Positions 9,295 to 17,795 of a DNA stretch of 64,000 nucleotides are shown here, in pieces. The stretch is from the NCBI GenBank assembly GCA_015061005.1, contig SUXJ01000004.1, positions 62,001 to 126,000 on the forward strand, in the 5' to 3' direction. Below the pieces are notes generated by a model. It was not told where the DNA came from, ran no database searches, and worked only from the letters and a program-made list of their open reading frames with translations. The first letter of the stretch is position 1; each line of letters begins with the position of its first letter. A program made the position numbers and the translations under genes. This DNA is from Bacteroidales bacterium (lineage in GTDB: Bacteria > Bacteroidota > Bacteroidia > Bacteroidales > Muribaculaceae).

Positions 9295-9761
9295 TTGACA
9301 AATCTGTAGGGCGGTGTGGTATCGGACCACGGACCGGCACTATCGATGTGCATAGTCGCAAAATCCGGGAAAAATGCATCGGCATCAGTAGGCGCTGCAT
9401 CTATTTCTGTGAGTAGCAAAGCATCGGCCAATGGCATGAACTCACGATAGATTTCAGCACCGCCTATGATGAATACTTCTTCGCTGTCATTGCATAAGTT
9501 GAGAGCCTCTTCAGGGCTGCCAACCACTTCCGCGCCTTCGGGGGCATAGTCTTTCCGGCGAGTTATAACGATGTTTCGCCGTCCGGGAAGCGGCCCTTTC
9601 GGGAAGGATTCAAAAGTTTTGCGTCCCATTATGATCGGGCGTCCCATTGTGAGGGATTTAAAGCGCTTCAAGTCTTCGGATATGCGGAAAAGGAGTTCGC
9701 CGTTTCGGCCGATTGCGCCGTTGGAACATACGGCGGCGATGATGTTTATGCGAGGTTTCAT
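9285..9761 (-). CDS. folA: Dihydrofolate reductase
   Basis: This 158-aa protein has the DHFR elements NGAIGRNG (about 14-21), an acidic residue in ISEDLKRFK (Asp30), GRKTFESFP and a C-terminal FIIGGAEIY. It reduces dihydrofolate to tetrahydrofolate with NADPH. The Trp usual in the 'LPW' segment is replaced by Phe (LLF). The reading frame is open for 18 more codons to 9815, but that extension contains the promoter (9766-9797), so the ATG at 9761 is chosen. That ATG lies only 4 nt past the -7 box, so the mRNA may be leaderless. Confidence 0.95.
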   Translation of the reverse strand: MKPRINIIAAVCSNGAIGRNGELLFRISEDLKRFKSLTMGRPIIMGRKTFESFPKGPLPGRRNIVITRRKDYAPEGAEVVGSPEEALNLCNDSEEVFIIGGAEIYREFMPLADALLLTEIDAAPTDADAFFPDFATMHIDSAGPWSDTTPPYRFVNYS

Positions 9762-9765
9762 GATG

Positions 9766-9797
9766 CAAATGTAAGCAATTGAGTGATTTTTGCCAAA
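9766..9797 (-). promoter_or_regulatory. folA promoter
   Basis: Minus-strand TACATTTG (9766-9773) with TTTG at 9794-9797, spacing 20 bp, is a full Bacteroidota promoter. Its predicted start is at or next to the folA ATG (9761). It is interleaved with the divergent PAP2 promoter. Confidence 0.7.
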
Positions 9798-9804
9798 AAA
9801 ATCG

Positions 9805-9812
9805 TATTTTTG
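9805..9812 (+). promoter_or_regulatory. -7 box of the PAP2 phosphatase gene
   Basis: TATTTTTG fits TAnnTTTG and ends 7 nt before the ATG at 9820. It lies within about 10 bp of the folA -33 box on the other strand, so the two polymerases could not bind together. Confidence 0.6.
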
Positions 9813-9819
9813 CATCGAT

Positions 9820-10560
9820 ATGAAACGAGTTTTATCATTTTTATTAGTTGCGTTAGTAATAGTTTCGCCTGTTTATGGCAATGATTCCATACGTGTTGCG
9901 GAGACGGATACGGTTAAGTTTACTCCGCAGCAACTCATCGTGCCCGGAGCTTTGGTTGCGGTTGGGGCTCTCGGAGTTGCCGTTCCTCCGTTTGTTCAAG
10001 CGCGAAAGTGGATTAATAAAGAGATAGGGCGACATGATATAGTGCCCGTTGATGACTATTTGCAGTATGCACCATTGGCGGGGTATCTGTTTTTGGATTT
10101 TGCCGGGGTGAAGAGCCGTCGGCCTTTTGTTGACAGGGTTATTGTGGGAGCAACGGCAACAATATTAACCGTTGGCTTGACGCATGGCATAAAATGGTGT
10201 GTCAATGAGCAGCGTCCGCATAGCGAGCGTATGAACTCGTTCCCATCCGGTCATTCTGCGATGGCTTTTGTCGGTGCGGAGTTGTTGCGTCAAGACTATG
10301 GGCCATGGGTTGGTGCAGCCGGTTATTTGGCGGCAACAGCAGTGGGAGTTATGCGCATTGTTCGCGGTTATCATTGGTTGAATGACGTAGTGGCGAGTGC
10401 CGGCATAGGCATATTGTGTGCGCGAGCCGGAGAATGGCTCTTGCCGTTTAACCGACGTTGGCTTGGTTTGGATCGTAAAAGGGGAGAAGCTGCAGTTCTT
10501 GTCCCGACGTATTCTCCATTTGACGGGTCGGTCAATTTGAGCTTTGCGATGACGTTTTGA
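9820..10560 (+). CDS. PAP2-family lipid phosphatase
   Basis: This 246-aa protein has all three phosphatidic-acid-phosphatase motifs: Lys125 with Arg132-Pro133 (KWCVNEQRP), PSGH (142-145), and RGYHWLND (Arg182, His185, Asp189). It has an N-terminal signal or anchor and several membrane segments. Likely substrates are undecaprenyl pyrophosphate, phosphatidic acid or lipid A phosphates in the periplasmic leaflet; the sequence does not separate these. The ATG at 9820 lies just after the -7 box; an in-frame start at 9790 would lie upstream of the promoter. A strong terminator follows 22 bp after the stop. Confidence 0.9.
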   Translation: MKRVLSFLLVALVIVSPVYGNDSIRVAETDTVKFTPQQLIVPGALVAVGALGVAVPPFVQARKWINKEIGRHDIVPVDDYLQYAPLAGYLFLDFAGVKSRRPFVDRVIVGATATILTVGLTHGIKWCVNEQRPHSERMNSFPSGHSAMAFVGAELLRQDYGPWVGAAGYLAATAVGVMRIVRGYHWLNDVVASAGIGILCARAGEWLLPFNRRWLGLDRKRGEAAVLVPTYSPFDGSVNLSFAMTF

Positions 10561-10582
10561 GAATAGAATAAAGTAAAAACAG

Positions 10583-10614
10583 CAAAGCCGTATCCGCCAG
10601 CGGATACGGCTTTG
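10583..10614. terminator. Bidirectional terminator between PAP2 gene and rplT
   Basis: A perfect 14-bp stem (10583-10596 with 10601-10614) closes a CCAG loop. It is placed between two convergent stop codons and is flanked by A-rich and T-rich tracts, so it can end transcription from both sides. Confidence 0.85.
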
Positions 10615-10636
10615 TTATTCTCAGCTTTAAAGGATA

Positions 10637-10987
10637 TTAAGCGTTCTTAACTTTGTCGCAAACTGCTTTGAAAGCTTCGGGGTTGTTGAGTGCGAGGTCG
10701 GCAAGTACCTTGCGGTTGATTTCGATGCCGGCCTTGTGGATAAGACCCATGAGCTTGGAGTAAGAAAGATCTTCTGCGCGAGCGGCAGCGTTGATGCGCT
10801 GAATCCAGAGAGCGCGGAAATTGTGCTTTTTGTCCTTGCGGTCACGATAAGCGTAGGTGAGACCTTTTTCCCAAGTGTTTTTGGCTACGGTCCATACGTT
10901 TTTACGTGCGCCATAGTAGCCGCGGGTGAGTTTCAGAATTTTCTTTCGACGTGCGCGCGAAGCGACGTGGTTCACTGATCTGGGCAT
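10637..10987 (-). CDS. rplT: 50S ribosomal protein L20
   Basis: This 116-aa protein has the canonical L20 start [14 protein letters not shown] and the basic N-terminal half rich in Arg/Lys that threads into 23S rRNA. L20 is essential for early 50S assembly and in several bacteria represses its own operon. It is the last gene of thrS-infC-rpmI-rplT. Unlike the usual tight rpmI-rplT spacing, 110 nt of structured sequence separate it from rpmI. A perfect terminator hairpin follows 22 nt after the stop. Confidence 0.98.
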   Translation of the reverse strand: MPRSVNHVASRARRKKILKLTRGYYGARKNVWTVAKNTWEKGLTYAYRDRKDKKHNFRALWIQRINAAARAEDLSYSKLMGLIHKAGIEINRKVLADLALNNPEAFKAVCDKVKNA

Positions 10988-11018
10988 AGTAATGCTGTTT
11001 GTTAGTTGGACGTCAGCG

Positions 11019-11085
11019 GCCTTGCATCAAGGCACTTACCGGCTGAGCATCCGGTTAGAAAAATGGGTTGATTAACTCTAAGTGC
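11019..11085 (-). promoter_or_regulatory. Structured rpmI-rplT intercistronic RNA, possible L20 control element
   Basis: The 110-nt gap 10988-11097 can form a 6-bp hairpin (11019-11024 with 11028-11033), a 5-bp hairpin (11038-11042 with 11051-11055) and a 7-bp long-range pairing (11032-11038 with 11079-11085). The long-range pairing shares bases with both hairpins, so they compete. Such switch-like pairing before rplT suggests autoregulation by L20 or attenuation; function is inferred from position. Confidence 0.4.
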
Positions 11086-11097
11086 TATCAGGATTTA

Positions 11098-11295
11098 TTA
11101 CTTGAGACCGAGGAGCTTTTTAACGTTCTTTTCGTCGCAAGAAGCTACGATACCGTTGTGGGTGAGGTTACGTTTTTGCTTAGTGGTCTTTTTGGTGAGA
11201 ATGTGGCTTTTGAAAGCGTGCTTTCTCTTGATTTTTCCTGAGCCGGTAAGGGCGAACCTCTTTTTGGCACCGGCGTTAGTCTTAATCTTAGGCAT
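11098..11295 (-). CDS. rpmI: 50S ribosomal protein L35
   Basis: This 65-aa, very basic protein has the L35 signature [14 protein letters not shown] and the conserved [12 protein letters not shown] block. It is a small structural protein of the large subunit. It lies 46 nt after infC and ahead of rplT, the classic infC-rpmI-rplT order. ATG at 11295; no alternative start fits the family. Confidence 0.98.
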   Translation of the reverse strand: MPKIKTNAGAKKRFALTGSGKIKRKHAFKSHILTKKTTKQKRNLTHNGIVASCDEKNVKKLLGLK

Positions 11296-11341
11296 TTGTA
11301 AATAAAATGATTAGTAAAAAATAAGTGTATGTGAATTTTGT

Positions 11342-11938
11342 TTATTTCTTTTTCGGGGTGAGCATGATTATCATGCGTTTCCCTTCAAGCAGAGGCATTT
11401 GTTCAACTTTGCCGTAATCTTCGAGGTCGTTTGCAAAGCGGAGCAAGAGGACTTCGCCTTGTTCCTTGAACAATATCGAGCGACCTTTAAAGAACACGTA
11501 GGCTTTTACTTTTGCGCCTTCTTGAAGGAAGCCGATTGCATGCTTGAGTTTGAAGTTATAGTCGTGGTCATCGGTTTGCGGCCCGAAACGAATTTCTTTC
11601 ACAACGACTTTCACGGCTTTAGCCTTCTGCTCTTTCTGGTGCTTCTTCTGTTGATAGAGGAATTTTTGATAGTCAAGAATTTTGCAAACCGGAGGTTCGG
11701 CATTCGGGGAGATTTCAACCAAATCGAGTTCCTGCTCATCGGCGATGCGCATTGCCTCCTGAATGGTATATATGCCTTGCTCCACGTTGTCGCCTACAAG
11801 ACGCACTTCTGTTGCACGGATATTTTCGTTAATAGCGTGAAGATCTTTCGACTGCTGTCCTTGCTGTCGGGTTTTGGGTGCGTTTGTCGCGGGGCGTGGA
11901 GCCACGGGGCGGGGTCTGTAGACCGTTTTTTTTGCCAT
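11342..11938 (-). CDS. infC: Translation initiation factor IF-3
   Basis: This 198-aa protein has an IF-3 N-domain ([16 protein letters not shown], about 36-105) and C-domain ([20 protein letters not shown] through the C-terminus). IF-3 binds the 30S subunit, prevents premature 50S joining and checks the start codon. About 30 residues rich in Pro/Arg/Gln precede the N-domain. The gene starts with a normal ATG at 11938, unlike E. coli infC with its AUU, so the AUU-based autoregulation is not available. It starts 10 nt after thrS. Confidence 0.97.
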   Translation of the reverse strand: MAKKTVYRPRPVAPRPATNAPKTRQQGQQSKDLHAINENIRATEVRLVGDNVEQGIYTIQEAMRIADEQELDLVEISPNAEPPVCKILDYQKFLYQQKKHQKEQKAKAVKVVVKEIRFGPQTDDHDYNFKLKHAIGFLQEGAKVKAYVFFKGRSILFKEQGEVLLLRFANDLEDYGKVEQMPLLEGKRMIIMLTPKKK

Positions 11939-11948
11939 TCAGATTCGG

Positions 11949-13886
11949 TTAAAAGTTTGTCATATTATTGACTTCTTCAGTCAATTCGGCTGCAAAGTTA
12001 GTAATTTTTACCGAACCTTTATCACCTTCGCCCTGTTTTCTTACAGAAATTTCGTTATTTTCCTGTTCTTTTTCACCAACAATGAGCATGTAGGGGATGC
12101 GTTTGAGTTCGTTATCGCGAATTTTGCGTCCGATTTTTTCGTTTCTGTCGTCAACGGTTACGCGAATGTCGGCCTCTTCGAGTTGGCGTTTTACTTCGTA
12201 TGCGTAGTCATTGAAGCGCTCGGAAATAGGGAGGATTACGGCTTGGTCGGGAGCGAGCCAGAGGGGGAACCTGCCGGCGGTGTGCTCCAAGAGTACGGCG
12301 ACGAAGCGTTCCATTGAACCGAACGGAGCGCGGTGAATCATCACGGGGCGATGCTTTGCGTTGTCAGCACCGGTGTATTCCAATTCAAAGCGTTCAGGCA
12401 GGTTGTAGTCCACTTGGATTGTGCCGAGTTGCCAACGGCGACCGAGTGCATCTTTCACCATGAAGTCGAGTTTGGGGCCATAGAAAGCAGCTTCGCCGGT
12501 TTCTTGGCGAGCATTAATGCCTTTTTCGGCGCAAGCCTCAATGATGGCGCGTTCTGCTTTTTCCCAATTTGCGTCCGAGCCGATGTATTTTGTCGGATTG
12601 TTGGGGTCGCGCAGCGAAATCTGTGCCTCGTAGTTGCTGAACTTCAGGGCCTTGAAGATGTAGAGGATGATGTCCATTACCTTGAGGAATTCTTCCTTTA
12701 TTTGGTCGGGTGCGCAGTAGATGTGGGCATCGTCTTGAGTAAATCCGCGCACGCGAGTCAGTCCGTGGAGCTCACCGCTCTGCTCATAGCGATACACCGT
12801 GCCGAATTCTGCAAGTCGCAGAGGAAGCTCGCGGTAGCTGCGGGGTTGAGCACGGAAGATTTCGCAGTGGTGAGGGCAGTTCATCGGCTTGAGGAGGTAT
12901 TCTTCGCCTTCTTCCGGAGTGTGAATGGGTTGGAATGAGTCTTTGCCGTATTTGGCATAGTGACCGGAGGTTACGTAGAGTTGCTTGTTGCCGATGTGTG
13001 GGGTGATTACCTGTTGGTAACCGTATTTTTTCTGAATTTTGCGGAGGAATTGTTCCAGACGGTCGCGCAGGGCAGCACCTTTGGGAAGCCAAAGAGGCAA
13101 GCCGGCGCCCACGTTTGCAGAGAACGCAAAGAGTTCCATTTCCTTGCCGAGTTTGCGGTGGTCGCGTTTTTTTGCTTCTTCAAGCAAGGCAAGATATTCC
13201 TCGAGCATTTTTTGCTTGGGGAATGTGATGCCGTAAACGCGCACCAACTGCGGGTTGTTTTCGTTGCCGCGCCAATAAGCACCTGCGAGCGAGGTGATTT
13301 TTGCCGCTTTGATGGGTGCAGTGGTGGGAATGTGCGGTCCGCGACATAGATCAGTGAAACTGCCTTGGGTATAAGTGGTAATGTGTCCGTCTTCGAGTTC
13401 GGAGATTAGTTCGCATTTGTAAGTTTCTCCACGGTCGCCAAATGCTTTGAGCGCGTCGGCCTTTGAAATATCTGCACGCACGATTTCTTGCTTTTGGCGA
13501 GCAAGTTCAAGCATTTTCTTTTCAATGGCGGGGAAATCAGCGGCTGTGATGCTGTGGCCATTGGTGTCGATGTCGTAGTAGAATCCGTTTTCAATTGCGG
13601 GTCCGATGCCGAATTTTACTCCGGGGAACATTTCTTGCAGGGCTTCGGCAAGGAGGTGTGCCGAACTATGCCAAAAGGCGTGTTTGCCTTCCGGGTCTTC
13701 CCATTTATAGAGTTGTATGGTGGCATCGGTGTCAACCTGACGAGTTAGGTCCCAATCTTGACCATTGATTTTGGCGGCCAACACGTCTTGTGCCAGTCGG
13801 GTGCTGATGCTTTCAGCTATTTGCAGAGGGGTAACGCCTGATTCAAACTGCTTGACGCTCCCATCGGGGAATGTAATGTTAATCAT
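11949..13886 (-). CDS. thrS: Threonine-tRNA ligase
   Basis: From the ATG at 13886 the protein is 645 aa. Domains in order are TGS (about 1-62), the second additional/editing domain with HSSAH (73-77) and a later Cys/His pair (DLCRGPH), the class II catalytic core with motif 2 ([17 protein letters not shown]) and motif 3 ([12 protein letters not shown]), and a C-terminal anticodon-binding domain. It charges tRNA-Thr and clears Ser-tRNA. An in-frame Met at 13919 lies in the promoter and is rejected. It heads the thrS-infC-rpmI-rplT operon with a leader of about 27 nt. Confidence 0.97.
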   Translation of the reverse strand: MINITFPDGSVKQFESGVTPLQIAESISTRLAQDVLAAKINGQDWDLTRQVDTDATIQLYKWEDPEGKHAFWHSSAHLLAEALQEMFPGVKFGIGPAIENGFYYDIDTNGHSITAADFPAIEKKMLELARQKQEIVRADISKADALKAFGDRGETYKCELISELEDGHITTYTQGSFTDLCRGPHIPTTAPIKAAKITSLAGAYWRGNENNPQLVRVYGITFPKQKMLEEYLALLEEAKKRDHRKLGKEMELFAFSANVGAGLPLWLPKGAALRDRLEQFLRKIQKKYGYQQVITPHIGNKQLYVTSGHYAKYGKDSFQPIHTPEEGEEYLLKPMNCPHHCEIFRAQPRSYRELPLRLAEFGTVYRYEQSGELHGLTRVRGFTQDDAHIYCAPDQIKEEFLKVMDIILYIFKALKFSNYEAQISLRDPNNPTKYIGSDANWEKAERAIIEACAEKGINARQETGEAAFYGPKLDFMVKDALGRRWQLGTIQVDYNLPERFELEYTGADNAKHRPVMIHRAPFGSMERFVAVLLEHTAGRFPLWLAPDQAVILPISERFNDYAYEVKRQLEEADIRVTVDDRNEKIGRKIRDNELKRIPYMLIVGEKEQENNEISVRKQGEGDKGSVKITNFAAELTEEVNNMTNF

Positions 13887-13916
13887 TTTTAGGGTGATAA
13901 TTGCAAAAATCGGCTG

Positions 13917-13946
13917 CAAAGTTACGAAAAAATCTTTACATTCAAA
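13917..13946 (-). promoter_or_regulatory. thrS operon promoter
   Basis: Minus-strand TAACTTTG (13917-13924) is a -7 box, and TTTG (13943-13946) lies 18 bp upstream. The expected transcript start near 13913 supports the ATG at 13886. Confidence 0.65.
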
Positions 13947-13971
13947 AATTAAAAAATCCGATTATTATTGC

Positions 13972-13979
13972 TAACTTTG
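13972..13979 (+). promoter_or_regulatory. -7 box of the acyltransferase/pyrKD operon
   Basis: TAACTTTG fits TAnnTTTG and ends 7 nt before the ATG at 13987. It is divergent from the thrS promoter about 50 bp away. No -33 consensus is evident. Confidence 0.55.
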
Positions 13980-13986
13980 CGGTCAT

Positions 13987-14811
13987 ATGGACTTGAAGGT
14001 AGATATAGATGAACTGTTGCGCGAGCGTGCTCCCCGATACTATCGGTGGATTCCACGTGTGTTGATTCGCGCAATGGAGCGATATGTTTGCCAAGATAGA
14101 CTCAATGAAATTTTGCGGGTGACGGCAGGGCTGACCGGCTCTGATTTTGCGGCAGGTGCGTTGGCGGAACTTAGCGTAAGCTACTCGGTGGAGAGTGGCG
14201 CGGAGAATGTGCCGGCTCGCGAAAATCGCAGGGTGACTTATGTTTGTAATCATCCGTTGGGCGGTCTTGACGGAATCTGTCTTATTGATTGGGTAGCGAA
14301 GCATCACGGAGTCGAGCCGGCTTTTGTTGTCAATGATTTACTCACTGTCGTGACGCCGCTTAATAATATCTTTGTGCCGATTAATAAACACGGACGCCAA
14401 TCGCGTGGCGCAGTGGCCGATGTTGATGAGGCTTTTGCCAACTTGGAGCGTCCGGTCATTATGTTCCCGGCGGGACTCTGTTCGCGACAAGTCAAAAAGG
14501 GAGCAGAGATATGCGATTTGAAGTGGAACAAGATGTTTGTTCAAAAGAGTGCCGAAGCCGCTCGTGCAGTTGTGCCGTTGCGTTTCATAGGTCAAAACAC
14601 CCCTGAATTCTATCGGTTTGCGCGTCGCCGCGAGCGTTGTGGCATGAAGTTTAATCTTGAAATGTTGCGCTTGCCTCGCGAGTTGGTCTTGGGGGAGGGT
14701 AGCCATTACGGTCTGCGCATCGGACGGCAAATTGCTCCGGAAGATTTGAATCGCGGTCATGGAGCGGTTGCGCAGGCTCAGGAAATAAGAAATTACATTT
14801 ACACCTTATAA
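13987..14811 (+). CDS. glsA: PlsC-like O-acyltransferase, probable glycine-lipid GlsA type
   Basis: This 274-aa protein has the PlsC-family HX(4-5)D element in CNHPLGGLDG (about residues 99-108) and a later substrate-binding segment FPAGLCSRQ in place of the usual EGTRS. It would O-acylate an acylated amino-acid lipid or lysophospholipid at the inner membrane. Its partner 5 nt downstream is an OlsB/GlsB-like N-acyltransferase. In Bacteroides this pair makes glycine lipids (N-acyl then O-acyl transfer), so glsA is the best name; ornithine lipid synthesis (OlsA type) is the alternative. First gene of an apparent operon ending in pyrD. Confidence 0.7.
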   Translation: MDLKVDIDELLRERAPRYYRWIPRVLIRAMERYVCQDRLNEILRVTAGLTGSDFAAGALAELSVSYSVESGAENVPARENRRVTYVCNHPLGGLDGICLIDWVAKHHGVEPAFVVNDLLTVVTPLNNIFVPINKHGRQSRGAVADVDEAFANLERPVIMFPAGLCSRQVKKGAEICDLKWNKMFVQKSAEAARAVVPLRFIGQNTPEFYRFARRRERCGMKFNLEMLRLPRELVLGEGSHYGLRIGRQIAPEDLNRGHGAVAQAQEIRNYIYTL

Positions 14812-14816
14812 TATAT

Positions 14817-15761
14817 ATGAATGAACCCGTAATCGACGAAGTTCCCGCTCATTTGATTCGTGCGGAACTGACGGCAGAGAGATTTCTCCGTCATAGTAAT
14901 CGCGGAAAGAATGATCTTTATGTGGTCAATGCCAATAATGCCCCCAATACTATGCGCGAAATCGGTCGTTTGCGCGAAATTGCCTTTCGCCTTGGCGGAG
15001 GCGGTACGGGAAAAGAGTGCGACATCGACGAATTCGATGTGATGACTCCGCCATTGCAGCAGTTAGTTGTATGGAATCCGGAGGAGCAACGCATCGTAGG
15101 TGGCTATCGATTTATTTTGGGTAAAGATGTGCAGATACTTGCCGATGGCTCGCCGCGTATTGCCACTGCCCACATGTTTCGTTTCTCGGAAAAATTCATC
15201 AGTGATTACTTGCCCTATACGCTGGAATTGGGGCGCTCGTTTGTGAGAGTAGAGTCGCAGGCCACTCGCCATAGCGGAAATATCTTCGCTTTAGACAATC
15301 TATGGGACGGGCTCGGTGCTCTCGTGGTTAATCACCCCGAAATAAAGTATCTTTTCGGCAAGGTTACGATGTATCCAAGCTATAATCGGCATTGTCGCGA
15401 TCTGATATTGTATTTTTTTGCTCATCATTTTGTTGATGCCGATGAACTTGTTCAGCCTATAACTCCGCTTGCGTTGGACGCCGACAAGTCGGATTTGGTG
15501 CGCGATTTTCCTCTTACGGGCGATTTTCGTGAGGATTATCGAATGCTCAATCACTTGGTGCGTGAAAATGGGTTGAATATACCGCCTTTGGTTAATGCAT
15601 ATATGACACTGTCGCCGACCATGCGCTATTTTGGCACTGCAGTCAATACGGAATTCGGTGATGTTGAAGAGAGTGCTATCCTTATCGCCGTTGATGAGAT
15701 TGCCGAAGAGAAAAAACGTCGCCATATTGAATCGTTTACTGAAGAATCCAGAACTTTATAA
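14817..15761 (+). CDS. glsB: GNAT-fold N-acyltransferase, probable glycine-lipid GlsB/OlsB type
   Basis: This 314-aa protein is of the OlsB/'hemolysin' acetyltransferase family. It has REIAFRLGGGGTGKECDIDEFD (written here as two parts, REIAFRLGGGG and TGKECDIDEFD, about residues 51-72), a central VVWNPEEQRIVGGYRF strand pair, and LELGRSFV (about 140-147). The family transfers a beta-hydroxy acyl chain from ACP to the amino group of an amino acid. In Bacteroides the GlsB type uses glycine; the product here is inferred from taxonomy and from the adjacent O-acyltransferase. ATG at 14817 is 5 nt after the preceding stop. Confidence 0.72.
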   Translation: MNEPVIDEVPAHLIRAELTAERFLRHSNRGKNDLYVVNANNAPNTMREIGRLREIAFRLGGGGTGKECDIDEFDVMTPPLQQLVVWNPEEQRIVGGYRFILGKDVQILADGSPRIATAHMFRFSEKFISDYLPYTLELGRSFVRVESQATRHSGNIFALDNLWDGLGALVVNHPEIKYLFGKVTMYPSYNRHCRDLILYFFAHHFVDADELVQPITPLALDADKSDLVRDFPLTGDFREDYRMLNHLVRENGLNIPPLVNAYMTLSPTMRYFGTAVNTEFGDVEESAILIAVDEIAEEKKRRHIESFTEESRTL

Positions 15762-15771
15762 TCTTTACTAT

Positions 15772-16560
15772 ATGAATTCAACGCAAAAACCCGCACGAGT
15801 TGTTGCTGATTTCGTGCTTGAATCGATGACTCCGCTGGGGGAATCTTATGGTCTGCTTTTGTTGCGAACCGAGGGCGAACTTCCGCCCGTATTTCCCGGA
15901 CAGTTTGCACAGGTCCGCATAGACCGGTCAACGTCCACCTTCCTGCGTCGTCCCATTTCTATTTGTTCGGCTCAGCCCGCCGAAGGCAGGGTAGAACTCC
16001 TTGTCCGTCGAGCCGGAGCAGGCACTGATGCGCTGTTGCGTACTCCCGTAGGCTCATCGGTAAATCTGATGTTGCCGTTGGGTAGAGGATTCTCAGTTCC
16101 TGAAAATGCCGAGCGTTTGCTCCTTGTGGGTGGTGGTGTAGGAGTCGCTCCCATGATGTCGCTTGGGTTGGATCTTAAGGCTCGTGGCTATGCTCCTGAG
16201 TTTATCTTAGGGGCGAGAAGTGAGTCCGACTTGTTGCTCATCGATAGGTTCAAGGAACTCGGACCTGTGTATGTTACCACTGATGACGGCTCTGCCGGAG
16301 TGAAGGGCGTTGTTACCGCTCATCCGCGAATGCAGCAGCCTTCCGACATGGTGTATTGCTGTGGCCCGAAGCCGATGATGGTGGCAGTTGCCAAAGCTGC
16401 GGCTCGCGTTGGGTCTCCTTGCGAAGTTAGTCTTGAAAACATGATGGCGTGCGGACTCGGCGCATGCCTTTGCTGCGTTGAAAAAACAGTGCGCGGCAAT
16501 GTTTGTGTTTGTACCGAGGGTCCGGTCTTTAATTCCAACGAACTCACATGGCTCGATTAA
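15772..16560 (+). CDS. pyrK: Dihydroorotate dehydrogenase electron-transfer subunit
   Basis: From the ATG at 15772 the protein is 262 aa. It has the FAD-binding RRPISI segment, a NAD-binding VGGGVGVAP loop and a C-terminal cysteine cluster (CGLGACLCC, then Cys in GNVCVC) that holds a [2Fe-2S] centre. It passes electrons from PyrD to NAD+ in pyrimidine synthesis. In-frame upstream Met codons from 15631 lie inside the previous gene and are rejected. The gene lies 10 nt after the N-acyltransferase and overlaps pyrD by 13 nt. The link to the two acyltransferases appears co-transcriptional, not metabolic. Confidence 0.95.
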   Translation: MNSTQKPARVVADFVLESMTPLGESYGLLLLRTEGELPPVFPGQFAQVRIDRSTSTFLRRPISICSAQPAEGRVELLVRRAGAGTDALLRTPVGSSVNLMLPLGRGFSVPENAERLLLVGGGVGVAPMMSLGLDLKARGYAPEFILGARSESDLLLIDRFKELGPVYVTTDDGSAGVKGVVTAHPRMQQPSDMVYCCGPKPMMVAVAKAAARVGSPCEVSLENMMACGLGACLCCVEKTVRGNVCVCTEGPVFNSNELTWLD

Positions 16561-17453
16561 ACGTAAATATCGGCTCGTTGCAGCTGAAAAATCCGGTGCT
16601 CACCGCAAGCGGCACTTTTGGCTACGGTGAAGAATTCTCCGATTTCATGGACTTGTCGCGATTGGGCGGCTTTATAGTAAAAGGAACCACTCTGATGGCG
16701 CGTCAGGGCAATGATTATCCTCGAATGGTTGAGACGCCTTCCGGTATGCTCAATGCCGTAGGTCTTCAAAACAAGGGCGTAAGTTACTTTGTTGACCATA
16801 TCTATCCGCGTATTAAAGACTGTGGTTCGGAGGTTATAGTCAATGTGTCGGGTGCCACAATCGATGATTACGTGGCGGTTGCCGAGCGTTTGGCTCCTTG
16901 CGATGGTATTCGCGCCATAGAGGTCAACATAAGCTGCCCCAATGTGAAGCAGGGCGGAATGGCGTTCGGTACTACGCCCAAGGGAGCTGCTGCGGTTACT
17001 GCTGCGCTACGCGAGGCATGGGATCGCACTCTGATCGTTAAACTGAGCCCGAATGTGACCGATATTGCCGAAATTGCACGTGCTGTTGAAGATGAAGGCG
17101 CGGATTCCGTTAGTCTGATTAATACTTTGATGGGTATGGCGGTCGATGTTGATCGTCGTCGTCCGTATTTGAGCACCATTACCGGCGGCCTTTCCGGCCC
17201 GGCTGTGCGCCCCATCGCAGTGAGAATGGTGTGGCAGGTGGCTAAAGCGGTAAAGATTCCCGTTATCGGTCTCGGCGGCATCATGTCGGGACGCGACGCT
17301 CTGGAGTTTATGATGGCGGGTGCCACTGCTGTCGAAGTCGGCACTGCGAACTTTATCGATCCGGCAGCAAGCGTGCGTATTGTTGATGAGATTGATGATT
17401 ATTGTCAAAAAAATAATATTTCCGACATTCGCGAAATTATCGGCATTATATAG
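16548..17453 (+). CDS. pyrD: Dihydroorotate dehydrogenase, class 1B catalytic subunit
   Basis: This 301-aa protein has an FMN-binding barrel with [11 protein letters not shown] at the N-terminus, the catalytic-loop cysteine in [11 protein letters not shown] (Cys130; class 2 enzymes have Ser) and a phosphate-binding [11 protein letters not shown] near the C-terminus. It oxidises dihydroorotate to orotate. The 13-nt overlap with pyrK and the class 1B sequence fit the heterotetramer PyrD2K2. No terminator hairpin is evident after the stop. Confidence 0.95.
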   Translation: MARLNVNIGSLQLKNPVLTASGTFGYGEEFSDFMDLSRLGGFIVKGTTLMARQGNDYPRMVETPSGMLNAVGLQNKGVSYFVDHIYPRIKDCGSEVIVNVSGATIDDYVAVAERLAPCDGIRAIEVNISCPNVKQGGMAFGTTPKGAAAVTAALREAWDRTLIVKLSPNVTDIAEIARAVEDEGADSVSLINTLMGMAVDVDRRRPYLSTITGGLSGPAVRPIAVRMVWQVAKAVKIPVIGLGGIMSGRDALEFMMAGATAVEVGTANFIDPAASVRIVDEIDDYCQKNNISDIREIIGII

Positions 17454-17795
17454 ACTTAGCGTGTCGAGGATTATTCGGTTGTGACAAGTAAAAAACGTCT
17501 TAACATTTCGCTTAACAAAGTTTAACAATTGGAAAAGCCCTCCATGATGAAAAATCGTTAACTTTGTGGAACAAATTTTTAAGAATTAGCCTGAAAAACA
17601 ACTATTTTAGGTTGGTTTTTAACGTAAATTTGTTAAATAAAATGAATTATTAACCCTAAATCACAAAATATCAGAAACAAAAAAACGTATTGTCATTCAA
17701 CCGGGAAAATGTGCTCCGGCGGAGCATAAGCCTCATTGGCTCACCGGGTTAATCAGCATGAAAAATCATTAATTCAATCAATCATTAATCACAGA
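17454..17795 (+). promoter_or_regulatory. 342-nt intergenic region: promoter and structured leader of the second SusC/SusD operon
   Basis: TAACTTTG at 17559-17566 is the only good -7 box, giving a leader of about 226 nt before the SusC ATG (17796). In the leader a hairpin pairs 17712-17717 with 17721-17726, and a smaller GCC/GGC hairpin follows at about 17730-17739; both are enclosed by AACC (about 17699) and GGTT (about 17747). A six-codon ORF (ATG 17709 to TAA 17727-17729) coincides with the first hairpin. The rest is AT-rich with nothing recognised. Confidence 0.5.
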
